Part shown: piece after piece, positions 7,714 to 17,303 of the stretch | Layout: each line of letters starts with the position of its first letter | Position numbering within the stretch: position 1 is the first letter of the stretch | Source of the DNA: Oscillospiraceae bacterium | GTDB lineage: Bacteria > Bacillota > Clostridia > Oscillospirales > Oscillospiraceae | Length of the DNA stretch: 62,129 nt | Reading direction: 5' to 3' | Assembly: GCA_017398685.1 (NCBI GenBank) | Contig: JAFQFH010000013.1 | Coordinates: 1 to 62,129 of the forward strand | The notes under the pieces: generated by a model | Told to the model about the DNA's origin: nothing | The model's input: the letters and a program-made list of their open reading frames with translations, nothing else | Database searches by the model: none | Made by a program: the position numbers and the translations under genes

Positions 7714-9219
7714 ATGAACAGTATTTCACCTCTGGAGAGGTCTTTTTCAAAACTGAATAAGGTCTTTTCGGCCTATGCTCTGCCCTTTTTTACCTGTATC
7801 GTTGTGGGCCTGCTTGCGTACTTCTTTGTATTTACAAATAAGCTTCTGAATCTTGACGAGATCAGCGGCCTTTTCAAAAAAGGGGAGTCCATAAGCTCCG
7901 GACGATGGGCGCTGTGGCTGTCCGGGTTTATTTTCCCGGATGTTTCCATGCCGTGGATATACGGTGTACTCTCCCTTATTATGATAGCGGTGTCCGCCTG
8001 CATTACCGTAAATGTATTCCGGATTGAAAACCGGCTTATCAAGGTGCTGTTGTGCGCGCTGCTTACGGTTTTTCCCTCGCAGATAGTCACTTTTTCATAC
8101 ATTTTCACCTGCGCGCCATATGCTCTTGCATTGCTGATGAGTGTGGCCTCTGTGTACTTTACCCTGCGCGGCGGCAGAATGAACTTTGTTCTTGGCGGCC
8201 TTCTGATGGCCTTTTCATTGGGCATATATCAGGCCTATCTCTCTGTTGCGGCAGCTCTCTATGTGGTTTACATAATTAAGCTGCTGATAGACGGTGAGTT
8301 GTCGGAAAAGGATATAATCCGCCGGGGGCTGGGCTGCATTGCGGCTTTGGCGACGGCTCTCGTATTTTACTTTGTAATCAACAAGCTTTTTATGCTTTTA
8401 AGCGCAACGGAGTATAATTCCTATGCCGACTCCAGCATGAACAGGGATCTTGTTTCCCTGCTTGGCGGTGTGCGCGTAGCCTATACTGCGTTTGTGGGAT
8501 ATTTTCTGAAAGGCTATTATCATCTTTGCGCCACGCCCTTTTCCCAGATCGTGCATATTATCTGCCTTATTATCGCAGGGGCGGGGCTTGTAATATTTAT
8601 GTCCGGCTCAAGTAAAGCCAGAAATGCGCTTTTGATTTTGTGCCTTGCGCTTTTGCCCCTTGCCATAAATTGCCTTTATGTGGTGTCATCTCTCAGGCAT
8701 ACGCTCATGCTCTACAGCTTTACGGCGCTGTACGTTCTTGCGGCGGTGTGCGCTGAAAAGCTTATGGGCGGCAGAAAGCTCATTATGAGGGATGCTCTGC
8801 TTGCGGCTATGGCACTGGTACTGTGCTGCAATATTGTGTATGCCAACAAGCTCTATCTTAAAATGAAGCTTGAGTATGAAGGCGCCTATGGTTTTTATCA
8901 GAGCCTTGTCTCCGCTATCAAAACAGCGGACGGCTTTGACAGTGAAACCATGGTTGTCATCACCGGCGACGAGACTGACTATGTCTATCACACTGACCGC
9001 ATTGATACCTCCGACCTTGTTGGTATCATGGAAGGTCTTATAAACGTTTACAGCCGCTCCGACTTTATCACATACTACATCGGCTTTACCCCGCCCCCTG
9101 TGAACTGGGACAATTGGCTTGAGGCCGGCGGCAACGAGCTTATAGAAAAGATGCCCCAGTACCCCTATGAGGGCTCAATACAGAAAACAGGGGACTACAT
9201 GATAGTAAAACTTGGATAG
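7714..9219 (+). CDS. GtrII-like membrane glucosyltransferase, paralog 1
   Basis: 501 residues, about ten to eleven hydrophobic helices, then a soluble C-terminal stretch of roughly 80 residues outside the membrane. It resembles the glucosyltransferase GtrII family (Pfam Glucos_trans_II), which moves a sugar from polyprenyl-phosphate to an envelope polymer outside the cell. Shared landmarks with the two paralogs downstream: NKLLNLDEISGLF, SGRWALWL, FPDVSMPWIYG, SLGIYQAY and a C-terminal INVYSRSDF. The acidic DE after NKLLN is in the position of GT-C catalytic acids. Start ATG 7714 is preferred over TTG 7693 because AAAGG lies 7 bases upstream. Acceptor and sugar are unknown. Confidence 0.75.
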   Translation: MNSISPLERSFSKLNKVFSAYALPFFTCIVVGLLAYFFVFTNKLLNLDEISGLFKKGESISSGRWALWLSGFIFPDVSMPWIYGVLSLIMIAVSACITVNVFRIENRLIKVLLCALLTVFPSQIVTFSYIFTCAPYALALLMSVASVYFTLRGGRMNFVLGGLLMAFSLGIYQAYLSVAAALYVVYIIKLLIDGELSEKDIIRRGLGCIAALATALVFYFVINKLFMLLSATEYNSYADSSMNRDLVSLLGGVRVAYTAFVGYFLKGYYHLCATPFSQIVHIICLIIAGAGLVIFMSGSSKARNALLILCLALLPLAINCLYVVSSLRHTLMLYSFTALYVLAAVCAEKLMGGRKLIMRDALLAAMALVLCCNIVYANKLYLKMKLEYEGAYGFYQSLVSAIKTADGFDSETMVVITGDETDYVYHTDRIDTSDLVGIMEGLINVYSRSDFITYYIGFTPPPVNWDNWLEAGGNELIEKMPQYPYEGSIQKTGDYMIVKLG

Positions 9220-9235
9220 AAAGAGAGGGATATGA

Positions 9236-10783
9236 GTGCAGGGGAGAAAGGGACGCATCAGGCAGGGCTTTGCCGACTTCTGTGCTGCGGCAATACCGGC
9301 GATAATGGCGGTATTTATGTGCTATCTTCTGCCCATGTCCTTTTTCAGAACAACAGGCATGAGCACAGGCGGGGGAAAGGGAGAAGTGGTAAGCTTCGGC
9401 TATGACAATTTCTTCCTCAATCTCATCCTGCTTTTTATAAGTGTCTGCCTTATATATCTTCTGTGGCGGCGCTTCGGGCATTTGAGCGCAGAAAAAATCA
9501 GCCTCGTACTGTGCGGCTGGGTGGTGTTTTTCGGCATGCTCATGGTGCTGAGCGCCAGACTTCAGCCCTCTGAGGACTCCTATATTGTAAATTTCTTTGC
9601 CCGTCAGGCAGCCAGAGGGGATTTGAGCTATTATCATAAGTATTTTCGCTTCTATCCCTTCCAACTTGGCTATGTGCTGTATGCCGAGGCTTTTTTCCGC
9701 CTTTTCAACATTGTGCTCTCCGGCGCTCCCGAAGGCTTTTCAAGTCTTGCTCTGCAGGGAATGAACGTGCTGTTCACGGCCTTTTCCTACTATGCATTGG
9801 TCAGGTTCTCCGGCTATGTGTTCAAAAGTGAGACTACCCGGAAGCTGGCGGCGATTCTGATGTTTTTTTGTCTGCCGCCCTTGTTTTTTGTGACGTTCAT
9901 GTACGGTAACGTACCGTCCTTTGCCTTTGTTTGCGGCGGGCTTTGGCTGTATGCGGCCTTCCTTGAGGACAAACGCTGGTACAAGGGGCTTGCATCAGCG
10001 CTTTTGCTGACAATTTCCGTCATTTTGAAGCTCAACAGTCTCATCGTTATAGTGGCAGTTTTCATTGTGAGCTTTGTGGGCTTTGTGAAAAAGCCCTGCT
10101 GGCATCTGCCTTTGTTTGCGGCGGCTCTGGCTGTGTTTATGCTTTTGCTTTTGCCTCTGCCACAGAAAATATACGAAAAGCGCATGGGTGAGGAACTGGG
10201 TGAGGGTATTCCCCAGATAAGCTGGTTTGCCATGGGTATGCACGAAGGCTCAAGCTGCTCCGGCTGGTACAGCCCCACCTACACCACCACCGCCTACAGA
10301 CTCACCGAATATGACCCCGACGCAACAGCGGCCTTCGCTCAGAGCGCAATTGAAAGCAGGATGGACTTTTTTGCAGAGCATCCACTTGAGTGTTATCGCT
10401 TTTTCGGCCGTAAATATCTGAGCCAGTGGAACGAGCCGACCTATCAGGGACTCTGGAACAACCAGCTCCGTGATCACTATTCCCAGCCCGGCTTTTTCTA
10501 TCAGCTTTTCTGCCACGACTTTGAGCGCGGCGTAAAGGCCTTCATGAATGTGTATCAGCAGCTTATATTCTTCGGCTTTGCCCTTGGGCTTATCCGGATA
10601 ATCAGGCGGCGTGACATAATGATGACGGCCCTGCCGCTTATCATACTGGGCGGAATGCTCTACCATCTTTTGTTTGAAGCCAAGTCACAGCATTCTCAGG
10701 GCTATTTTATACTTATGATCCCTGTTGCGGCCTATGGCTTTGCAAAATGGTTTGAGTACCTGAGAGACAACAAAACCCAATAA
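9236..10783 (+). CDS. GT39-like (ArnT/PMT superfamily) membrane glycosyltransferase
   Basis: 515 residues with about twelve hydrophobic helices. An extracytoplasmic loop after the second or third helix carries RLQPSEDSYIVNFFARQAARGD, where the acidic residues fit the lipid-phosphate-sugar site of GT-C enzymes. Further features are FYPFQLGYVLYAEAFFRLF and a large loop near residues 320-430 with WYSPTYTTTAYRLTEYDP. The C-terminus has YHLLFEAKSQHSQGYFI, a conserved feature of this clostridial GT-C group. It is not a paralog of its neighbours but sits in the same run of genes, 16 bases after paralog 1. GTG start at 9236 with GAGAGGGA 5 bases upstream. Substrate is unknown. Confidence 0.75.
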   Translation: MQGRKGRIRQGFADFCAAAIPAIMAVFMCYLLPMSFFRTTGMSTGGGKGEVVSFGYDNFFLNLILLFISVCLIYLLWRRFGHLSAEKISLVLCGWVVFFGMLMVLSARLQPSEDSYIVNFFARQAARGDLSYYHKYFRFYPFQLGYVLYAEAFFRLFNIVLSGAPEGFSSLALQGMNVLFTAFSYYALVRFSGYVFKSETTRKLAAILMFFCLPPLFFVTFMYGNVPSFAFVCGGLWLYAAFLEDKRWYKGLASALLLTISVILKLNSLIVIVAVFIVSFVGFVKKPCWHLPLFAAALAVFMLLLLPLPQKIYEKRMGEELGEGIPQISWFAMGMHEGSSCSGWYSPTYTTTAYRLTEYDPDATAAFAQSAIESRMDFFAEHPLECYRFFGRKYLSQWNEPTYQGLWNNQLRDHYSQPGFFYQLFCHDFERGVKAFMNVYQQLIFFGFALGLIRIIRRRDIMMTALPLIILGGMLYHLLFEAKSQHSQGYFILMIPVAAYGFAKWFEYLRDNKTQ

Positions 10784-10804
10784 GACCCTACAAGAGGATT
10801 ATTT

Positions 10805-12337
10805 ATGCAGGATAACAACATGAGCTTTCTGCAGCGGTATTTTGAAAAATTAACCGCAGCGGCAAGGGAAAATATGATAGCGTTTGTGTCGGCGCTGGGC
10901 TTTGGTCTGGCGGCGCATATGTTCGCGTTTTCCAATAAGCTTATGAATGCCGATGAGGTGGAGTCTCTTTTTGGCAAGGGTGCCACCATCACCTCCGGCC
11001 GCTGGGGACTGGAAGCGATAAAGTTCATCTTCCCCGATGCCTCCATGCCCTGGCTTTACGGCATGGTCAGCCTTATCCTTCTGGCTGTTTCCGCCTGCCT
11101 TATTATCCGGCTTTTCAGGATAGAAAATAAGCTCATGCAGCTGCTGCTTGCGGGCATGGTAACGGCTTTCCCCTCACAGACGGGGGTTTTCTGCTTCATG
11201 TTCACAAGCTCGGCATATGCGCTGGCTTTTCTGCTTGCGGTTTTGTGCGTGTGGCTTTTTGTGCGCGGCGGCCTTGTTGCAAGGTTTGCTGCCGTGCTGT
11301 GCCTTGTGCTGTCGTTGGGCATATATCAGGCTTATGTCGCTGTTACCGCTTCTCTTTTTGTGCTGATGATAATATTGCAGTGCATGGACGGGGAGAAGAA
11401 CATCCGGCAGCTTATTCTTTTTGCCCTTCGCGCTCTTGGCATGATGCTTCTGGCTCTTGCCGCCTATTACGGCATAAGTCAGCTGGCGCTCAGCCTCAAC
11501 GCAGAGCAGTTCAACAGCTATGTGACGGACAATGTGAATGAAGCGGGTATTCTTGCCCGTATTCGCATGGCCTATGACTTTTTGTATTATACCCTCTCCT
11601 ACATGGAATTTGGTCTGGTCAGCGGTAAGTTTTCGCTGTATCTGCACCTTGCATGCATGGCTATCTGTGTTATAAGCCTATTTGTCAAGGCCATTTTCAT
11701 GCTCCGTGGGAGAAAGCCCCTTGCTGCGGCGCTTATGCTTTTGTGCTCTGCCCTTTTGCCCCTTGCGGTCTACTGCATATTCCTTGTCATGGACAAGGGC
11801 TCCATACATACATTGGTTTTCCACAGCTTCATAGCCTTCTATGTTCTGGCGGCCATACTCTGCGAAAGAGTTCTGGCGGGCAATGCAAGGCTCAGCTGCC
11901 TTGGCAGGGATATTATATATTTCGCCCTTGCGGTGGCTCTTATCAGCAATATCTATCTTGCAAACAAAACCTATCTCAAGCTCTATCTCCAGTATGAAAA
12001 TGCCTGGTCTTTCTGCTCAATACTCCTTACCAGAGTGCAGAATACAGAGGGCTTTGATGAAAACTGTTCTCTTGCCATCATCGGCGATCAGGACAATAAG
12101 CTCACAACCTTCCCCCAGATAGATCTGGGCTGGCAGAGCGGACCCAGCCACAACCTTATAAATATCTATTCCCGGGAAAACTTCTTCCGCCACTATATGG
12201 GCTCTGTCATAGAGCTTGTGGACAAGGAGGAATTTGATGAAATACGAAAGCTCCCCGAATTTGAGCAAATGAGCGAATATCCCTACTACGGTTCTGTAAA
12301 GAAGATAGGCGACTGTATCGTTGTCAAACTGGGGTAA
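10805..12337 (+). CDS. GtrII-like membrane glucosyltransferase, paralog 2
   Basis: 510 residues, same plan as the 7714 and 12340 genes: polytopic membrane part then a short soluble tail. Motifs in register with the others: FSNKLMNADEVESLFGKG, TSGRWGLE, FPDASMPWLYG, SLGIYQAY and the tail LINIYSRENFFRHYMG. Probably moves a sugar from a lipid carrier to an envelope polymer outside the membrane. It follows the GT39-like gene by 21 bases, with AAGAGGATT before the ATG. High divergence between copies suggests different donor or acceptor use rather than recent duplication. Confidence 0.75.
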   Translation: MQDNNMSFLQRYFEKLTAAARENMIAFVSALGFGLAAHMFAFSNKLMNADEVESLFGKGATITSGRWGLEAIKFIFPDASMPWLYGMVSLILLAVSACLIIRLFRIENKLMQLLLAGMVTAFPSQTGVFCFMFTSSAYALAFLLAVLCVWLFVRGGLVARFAAVLCLVLSLGIYQAYVAVTASLFVLMIILQCMDGEKNIRQLILFALRALGMMLLALAAYYGISQLALSLNAEQFNSYVTDNVNEAGILARIRMAYDFLYYTLSYMEFGLVSGKFSLYLHLACMAICVISLFVKAIFMLRGRKPLAAALMLLCSALLPLAVYCIFLVMDKGSIHTLVFHSFIAFYVLAAILCERVLAGNARLSCLGRDIIYFALAVALISNIYLANKTYLKLYLQYENAWSFCSILLTRVQNTEGFDENCSLAIIGDQDNKLTTFPQIDLGWQSGPSHNLINIYSRENFFRHYMGSVIELVDKEEFDEIRKLPEFEQMSEYPYYGSVKKIGDCIVVKLG

Positions 12338-12339
12338 TC

Positions 12340-13833
12340 ATGAAAAATAACAGTTCTTATTTTGAAAAGGCGGCTTTTTGGCTGGCTGCTGCTTTCAGGG
12401 CGAATAAACTGCCCTTCCTTTCGGCAGTCGTATTCGGCCTTTTTGCCCATATGTATGCCTTTACCAACAAGCTCCTCAATGCCGACGAGATAAGCGCTCT
12501 TTTTTCCAAGGGGGCGACCGTCAAGTCCGGCCGCTGGGGACTTGGGCTTACAAGCTATATCTTTCCGGATGTGTCTATGCCGTGGATATATGGGCTTATC
12601 AGCCTTCTTCTTTTGGCCTGCTCAATATGCCTGATTATAAAGATATTTGAAATCAGAAGCCCTGTGCTGAAAGTTGTGCTGAGCGGGGCGATAATCTGCT
12701 TCCCGGCGGTTCTGGGCAACTTCTGCTTCATGTTTACCAGCGCCCCCTATGCCCTTGCCATATTCATGGCAGTGACAGCGGTGCACCTTTTCAAAGCTGG
12801 CGGAAAGCTCAGGTGCGCTGCGGGCGTTTTGCTTATGGCGCTGTCTCTGGGCATCTATCAGGCCTATATCAGTCTTGCCGCCAGCTTCCTCGTGCTCCTT
12901 ATGATGCAGAGCCTTCTCAGTGGAGAGGACGCAAAGTCGGTATTGAAAAAGGGCATCCTTTATTTTTTTCTTCTCGTGGCAGCTCTGGGCCTTTACTACG
13001 CTGTCACCTTCACAATTGACCTTGTGGGTGGCCAGGGCTATCAGGAGTATGAATTTACCTCCGGCGGCGGTATAATCGCAAGCCTTGTCAGAGCCTATAC
13101 ATCCTTTATCCGTACCTTTACCGACGGATACTTCGGCTATGTCAACTCGGGGCTTTCTCAGGCAGCCCACCTTGTGCTCATGCTTTTAAGCTTAGGCTGC
13201 ATGGCTTTTGCCGCGATAAAAGCCAGAAACGCAAAAAATACTGCGCTGATGCTTATACTTGTGGCGATCTTCCCCCTGAGCATGAACTGCATGTACCTCA
13301 TTGCCTCGGTTGACATAATACACTCACTGGTGCTTTTCAGTTTCGTAAGCGTATACGTGCTTGCCGCCATTGTCCTTGACAGGGTTCAGGGCCGGGCTCT
13401 TATCCTGCGGGATGTAGCCTCGGTGGCTCTGGCGCTCATTGTTGCGGGCAATGTTTTTTACTGCAACAAGGTCTATCTTAAAATGGCACTTCAGTATGAA
13501 AACGCCTACGCATTTTACAATACCCTTATGGCTCAGATAATGGACACACCCGGTTTTAACTCTGAAACCGTCATTGACTTTGTGGGCAGCGATGCCTGGG
13601 GTGTAAAGAAGTTTGAGGAAATAGACACCGAAAAGCTCACCGGCCCCAATGATGACCTTGTAAATATCTACACCCGCGTGGACTTCATGAAATACTACAT
13701 GGGCATTGACCTCTACAGCTACAGGGAGGACACCATCTATGCCGACTGGTACGATGAAATGCCTTCCTATCCCGACCCCGGCTCGATAATGATGCGTCCG
13801 GAGGAAAACCGTATAATAATAAAACTCCAGTAA
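12340..13833 (+). CDS. GtrII-like membrane glucosyltransferase, paralog 3
   Basis: 497 residues, third member of the set; only two bases separate it from paralog 2. Motifs: FTNKLLNADEISALFSKG, KSGRWGLGL, FPDVSMPWIYG, SLGIYQAY, and the tail VNIYTRVDFMKYYMG ending in a short MPSYPDPGS segment also seen, in altered form, in the others. Polytopic membrane protein of the glucosyltransferase GtrII type. lysA follows after 19 bases without a terminator, so the run may be co-transcribed with lysA. Confidence 0.75.
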   Translation: MKNNSSYFEKAAFWLAAAFRANKLPFLSAVVFGLFAHMYAFTNKLLNADEISALFSKGATVKSGRWGLGLTSYIFPDVSMPWIYGLISLLLLACSICLIIKIFEIRSPVLKVVLSGAIICFPAVLGNFCFMFTSAPYALAIFMAVTAVHLFKAGGKLRCAAGVLLMALSLGIYQAYISLAASFLVLLMMQSLLSGEDAKSVLKKGILYFFLLVAALGLYYAVTFTIDLVGGQGYQEYEFTSGGGIIASLVRAYTSFIRTFTDGYFGYVNSGLSQAAHLVLMLLSLGCMAFAAIKARNAKNTALMLILVAIFPLSMNCMYLIASVDIIHSLVLFSFVSVYVLAAIVLDRVQGRALILRDVASVALALIVAGNVFYCNKVYLKMALQYENAYAFYNTLMAQIMDTPGFNSETVIDFVGSDAWGVKKFEEIDTEKLTGPNDDLVNIYTRVDFMKYYMGIDLYSYREDTIYADWYDEMPSYPDPGSIMMRPEENRIIIKLQ

Positions 13834-13852
13834 TTTTGAAAGGCGCAAGGAA

Positions 13853-15154
13853 ATGATCTGCCCCAACATCACCGTAAACGAGAAAAACCATCTTTGCTTT
13901 GCAGGCCGTGATACCACCCAGCTTGCTGAAAAGTATTCCACGCCCCTCTATCTCTATGATGAGCAGCTTATCCGCCAGAAATGCCGTATGTACAAAAAGG
14001 CCATGGCCGAGTACATGGGTGCGGGCAGCAGACCCGTCTATGCCGGAAAGGCCGCCTGCTTCAAGCATATGTATGAGATAATGGGGCAGGAGGATATGTG
14101 TGTTGACCTTGTATCCTCCGGTGAGATATATACTGCTATGAAAGCGGGCTTTCCCATGGAGCGGGCTTTCTTCCACGGCAACAACAAAACCGATGGGGAC
14201 ATTGCCTATGCCATTGACTGCGGTGTGGGCCACTTTGTGGTGGACAGTTTTGATGAGCTTTACGCCCTTGACGCCATTGCAAAGGAAAAAGGCGTAGTAC
14301 AGAAGGTTTTGCTGCGCGTTACCCCCGGCATAGACCCTCATACCTATGAGGCCGTAAATACCGGCAAAGTGGACTCCAAATTCGGCGTCGCCATCGAAAC
14401 CGGACAGGCAGCGGAATTCTGCAAGGCCGCGCTGGAGCTTTCCAATATCTCCCTTCAGGGCTGGCACTGCCATGTGGGCTCTCAGGTCTTTGACGAGGAT
14501 CACAGCGTGTACCATGACACGGCAGAGATTATGCTCTCTTTCATGAAGGAGATGAACGAAAAGCATGGCCTTTCCCTCAATGTTCTCAACATCGGCGGTG
14601 GCTATGGTGTGCGTTATGTAAACTCAGATCCGGCTATTGACATTCCCCAGAACATAAAAACACTGGGTGATTTTATAAAGGAATACTGTGAAAAGCTTGC
14701 CATGCCAGCACCCATCATCCTTATGGAGCCGGGCAGGAGCATTGTGGCCGATGCTGGAATGACCCTCTATACCGTGGGCACCATAAAGAAAATACCCGGC
14801 TACAAAAACTATGTCTCCATTGACGGCGGAATGACCGACAATCCCCGCTATGCCCTCTACGGCTCAAAGTATACCGTGTTCAATGCAAGTCGGGTCGAAA
14901 GCGAAGATAAGCTCCGCTGTGACCTTGTGGGCCGCTGCTGTGAAAGCGATGATGTGATCCAGCCGGATGTTAGCCTGACCGCTCCCGGAAGGGGAGACGT
15001 GGTTGCTGTGTGCACAACCGGCGCTTATAACTACTCCATGTCCTCAAACTATAACCGTGTTGGCAGGCCTGCCGTGCTCATGCTCACAGAGACGGGCGAG
15101 CATATCGCCGTCCGCCGGGAGACACTGGAGGATATTCTTTCCTGTGACATGTAA
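13853..15154 (+). CDS. lysA: diaminopimelate decarboxylase
   Basis: 433 residues, fold-type III PLP enzyme converting meso-diaminopimelate to lysine and CO2. The PLP lysine is Lys66 in PVYAGKAACFKH. HCHVGSQ, NIGGGYGV and EPGRSIVADAG follow in the barrel. The C-terminal domain has GRCCESDDVI (catalytic Cys at the dimer interface) and AYNYSMSSNYNRVGRPA. Length and motif order are normal. Start ATG with AAGG about 7 bases upstream. It is last in its run and is followed by a bidirectional terminator. Confidence 0.96.
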   Translation: MICPNITVNEKNHLCFAGRDTTQLAEKYSTPLYLYDEQLIRQKCRMYKKAMAEYMGAGSRPVYAGKAACFKHMYEIMGQEDMCVDLVSSGEIYTAMKAGFPMERAFFHGNNKTDGDIAYAIDCGVGHFVVDSFDELYALDAIAKEKGVVQKVLLRVTPGIDPHTYEAVNTGKVDSKFGVAIETGQAAEFCKAALELSNISLQGWHCHVGSQVFDEDHSVYHDTAEIMLSFMKEMNEKHGLSLNVLNIGGGYGVRYVNSDPAIDIPQNIKTLGDFIKEYCEKLAMPAPIILMEPGRSIVADAGMTLYTVGTIKKIPGYKNYVSIDGGMTDNPRYALYGSKYTVFNASRVESEDKLRCDLVGRCCESDDVIQPDVSLTAPGRGDVVAVCTTGAYNYSMSSNYNRVGRPAVLMLTETGEHIAVRRETLEDILSCDM

Positions 15155-15182
15155 AAAATCCACCCTACAGGGTGGATTTTTT
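15153..15182. terminator. bidirectional terminator between lysA and the GNAT gene
   Basis: Stem AAAAAATCCACCC / GGGTGGATTTTTT-type with a 4-base loop; A and T runs on both sides serve the convergent genes. Confidence 0.92.
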
Positions 15183-15753
15183 ATATGTCTGATTTTGAAA
15201 AGGGAACCGTCTCATCCACAGGACTCGGATGATTTCCGATGTACTTTTCCATCATCTTAAGCCCGTACCAGTGCCCGAATTTGTATCCGCAGTTCTTTAC
15301 TGTTCCCGCGTCCTCATAGCCGCAGGCGGCGTGAAATTTTATGCTGTCATCTGTGAGGTACTCGTCATATTCCCGCTCACAGCAGGCCACTTTCGCCACC
15401 AAAGTCTGGAAATTCAGCCCTTTCAGTATTTCCTCAAGCCTTTCGTACAGGGCCCTGCCAATTCCACGACCCCGTTGGCAGCGTGCCACATAAATGGACA
15501 CTTCGGCGCACCAGCTTGCCGCCATGCGGGTGTTGAAAGCCCCGGCGTAGGCGTAGCCCAGTATGCCGCTTTCATCCTCTGCAACTATGTAGGGGAAGCG
15601 CTCCAGCGTGGCGGTAATGCGCCGCTGAAACTCCTTTTCGTCGGGTGCGGCGTACTCATAGCTGACGGCTGTGTTTTCCACATACCAGCGGTAAATTTCG
15701 GATATGGCAGCAGCGTCGGAAAGCTGCACAGTGCGTAATGTAAAATCACTCAT
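15181..15753 (-). CDS. GNAT family N-acetyltransferase (phosphinothricin-acetyltransferase-like)
   Basis: 190 residues from ATG 15753 (GGAA upstream; a TTG five codons earlier is possible). The acetyl-CoA site QRGRGIGRALYERLEE is clear near the middle, preceded by AEVSIYVAR. The order IRxxxxxDxxxIxxIYxxYV with NTAVSYEYAAPD near the N-terminus is typical of the phosphinothricin/methionine-sulfoximine acetyltransferase branch. A likely role is acetylation of a small amine; the substrate is unknown. The ACGYEDAGTVKNCGYKFGHWY tail pattern also fits this branch. The gene reads towards lysA and shares its terminator; upstream lies the GH25 gene on the same strand, 15 bases away. Confidence 0.85.
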   Translation of the reverse strand: MSDFTLRTVQLSDAAAISEIYRWYVENTAVSYEYAAPDEKEFQRRITATLERFPYIVAEDESGILGYAYAGAFNTRMAASWCAEVSIYVARCQRGRGIGRALYERLEEILKGLNFQTLVAKVACCEREYDEYLTDDSIKFHAACGYEDAGTVKNCGYKFGHWYGLKMMEKYIGNHPSPVDETVPFSKSDI

Positions 15754-15768
15754 TTTTTGAAATTCCAA

Positions 15769-17172
15769 TCAGAATATAACGTTTATGTCCACATTTCCGC
15801 CCATGCCTTCAACTACACCCCTGTCGGTAAACTGCCAGATATCGTAGCTGTGGGGGTATGTGGGCATAGCGTTATTCTCAGTGTAGTTTGCAAGCCATAT
15901 GCAGTATTGCTCTATGGAGCTGTGGTCTACAGAGCTGCTGAGAAGGCTTTCACCGGAATATATTCCGGCCTCATAGCCGCAGTTTTCCATGGTCTTGCAG
16001 AAAGCGCCTATTATTTCTACTCTTTGAGCGCTGTTCAGAGCATCGGCACGGCCTCTGGGAAAGCTGCCGGAGTATTCCATGTCGATAAATACGGGCATCT
16101 CAAGCTCCATACCGTCAAGCTGCTCTAAAACCAAGCTGGCCTCCTGCACTGCCTCGGCAATGTTTACGGCGGTGGAGTAGAAGTACGCACCCACCTTCAG
16201 CCCTGCGGCTTTGGCAGACCTGATGTGATCCATTGCCATGCTGTCTTCGTACATAAGGCCGCTCTCCCAGCCTCGACCGCCCACTCTGACTATGACAAAA
16301 TCAATGCCCTGTGACTTTACGGAGGCGTAGTTTACGGTGCCGTTGAAGCAGGAAACGTCAACACCAATCTGACTTGCCCTTTCACCGTTCCGGTTGAAAT
16401 AGTAAAGCTTGCCGTCTATGCTTTTGAGCCCGGTCACAGGCAGGCCGTTCTGCCCATAGTAATAGGTTTTGCCGTTTTCAGTCTTCCAGCCCACGTTGCT
16501 TCCCTCAGGCCGTGTCAATGGAATGGCGCTTATGTCGTATTCATCAACAGGGCTGTTGTCCTCATTGAACAAGGTTACAGACTCGTAATAGCCCTCGGTC
16601 ATGGGGCTCATCCCTTCTGCGGAAGGCTTATTGGGAATATAGCGCAGTCCGTAATCCAGCACGCCGTCACCGTTTTCATCCACGGGGATAACATCGCTCT
16701 CCTCCCCGCTGCCGCGATACAGAAGGCAGCCGGTAGAGCCTGTTTTGAAGGAATATGTATACATCGTTCTGCCCATTGAGTCGAAAATCTGCAAAGGATT
16801 TGGGCTTTGATGATCCTGAGTATATATTATCTCAGGTACTGCCGGCTGGGAGGCATGGGGCGTGTTGTCCTTTATTTCGCCTGCGTCCATTTCGCTCATA
16901 TCCAAAACGTCAGGAAAGCGGGACACATCTTCAATGGGCGCAAACTCGGCTGCGGCCTCAGAGTCTTCCACCGGCGTGAGCGCATCGTCAGCCACCGCAG
17001 GCGCAGATGCGGCGTAATTTTCCTGCTGCATGTGGGCATAAAGCAGCTTGAGCTGAGGCGCAAGGATATAATATGATATCAGAAGTGCCGCGCAGGGCAG
17101 CAATATCATAAGAAGCTTTTCAATTTTCACCCGGTCGGGCTTGACTGCCACGGCCTTGTTTTCCTTTTTCAT
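15769..17172 (-). CDS. membrane-anchored GH25 muramidase with cell-wall-binding repeats
   Basis: 467 residues. A single N-terminal membrane helix (about residues 20-40) anchors the protein with the bulk outside. A linker and a unique domain (residues ~45-210) follow, then two choline-binding-type repeats (TENGKTYYYGQNGLPVTG and IDGKLYYFNRNGERAS), then the GH25 lysozyme domain. Catalytic residues are Asp272 in GVDVSCFNG and Asp364/Glu366 in FIDMEYSG; DIWQFTDRG is near the end. The predicted reaction is cleavage of the MurNAc-GlcNAc bond of peptidoglycan. Start ATG 17172 is chosen because GGAG lies 6 bases upstream; the frame extends 12 codons further without a good site. It has its own promoter, divergent from pcrA. 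Confidence 0.9.
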   Translation of the reverse strand: MKKENKAVAVKPDRVKIEKLLMILLPCAALLISYYILAPQLKLLYAHMQQENYAASAPAVADDALTPVEDSEAAAEFAPIEDVSRFPDVLDMSEMDAGEIKDNTPHASQPAVPEIIYTQDHQSPNPLQIFDSMGRTMYTYSFKTGSTGCLLYRGSGEESDVIPVDENGDGVLDYGLRYIPNKPSAEGMSPMTEGYYESVTLFNEDNSPVDEYDISAIPLTRPEGSNVGWKTENGKTYYYGQNGLPVTGLKSIDGKLYYFNRNGERASQIGVDVSCFNGTVNYASVKSQGIDFVIVRVGGRGWESGLMYEDSMAMDHIRSAKAAGLKVGAYFYSTAVNIAEAVQEASLVLEQLDGMELEMPVFIDMEYSGSFPRGRADALNSAQRVEIIGAFCKTMENCGYEAGIYSGESLLSSSVDHSSIEQYCIWLANYTENNAMPTYPHSYDIWQFTDRGVVEGMGGNVDINVIF

Positions 17173-17208
17173 GATATGCTCCAGCACGACAAAATAAAAT
17201 ACTGTCAT

Positions 17209-17238
17209 AGAATACAGTAAAGCCGCTTATTTTGTCAA
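17209..17238 (-). promoter_or_regulatory. promoter for the GH25 gene
   Basis: On the minus strand TTGACA (17233-17238), 18-bp spacer, TATTCT (17209-17214), 37 bases ahead of the GH25 start. Confidence 0.65.
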
Positions 17239-17267
17239 TAATGGGGGAGCAGCACAATATTTTCAGC

Positions 17268-17296
17268 TTGAGAAACTAAGGGCGATATGTTATCAT
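17268..17296 (+). promoter_or_regulatory. promoter for pcrA placing the start site at the ATG
   Basis: TTGAGA (17268-17273), 17-bp spacer, TATCAT (17291-17296). The expected transcription start (about 17303) coincides with the pcrA ATG at 17304. Confidence 0.55.
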
Positions 17297-17303
17297 AAAC
17301 TTT

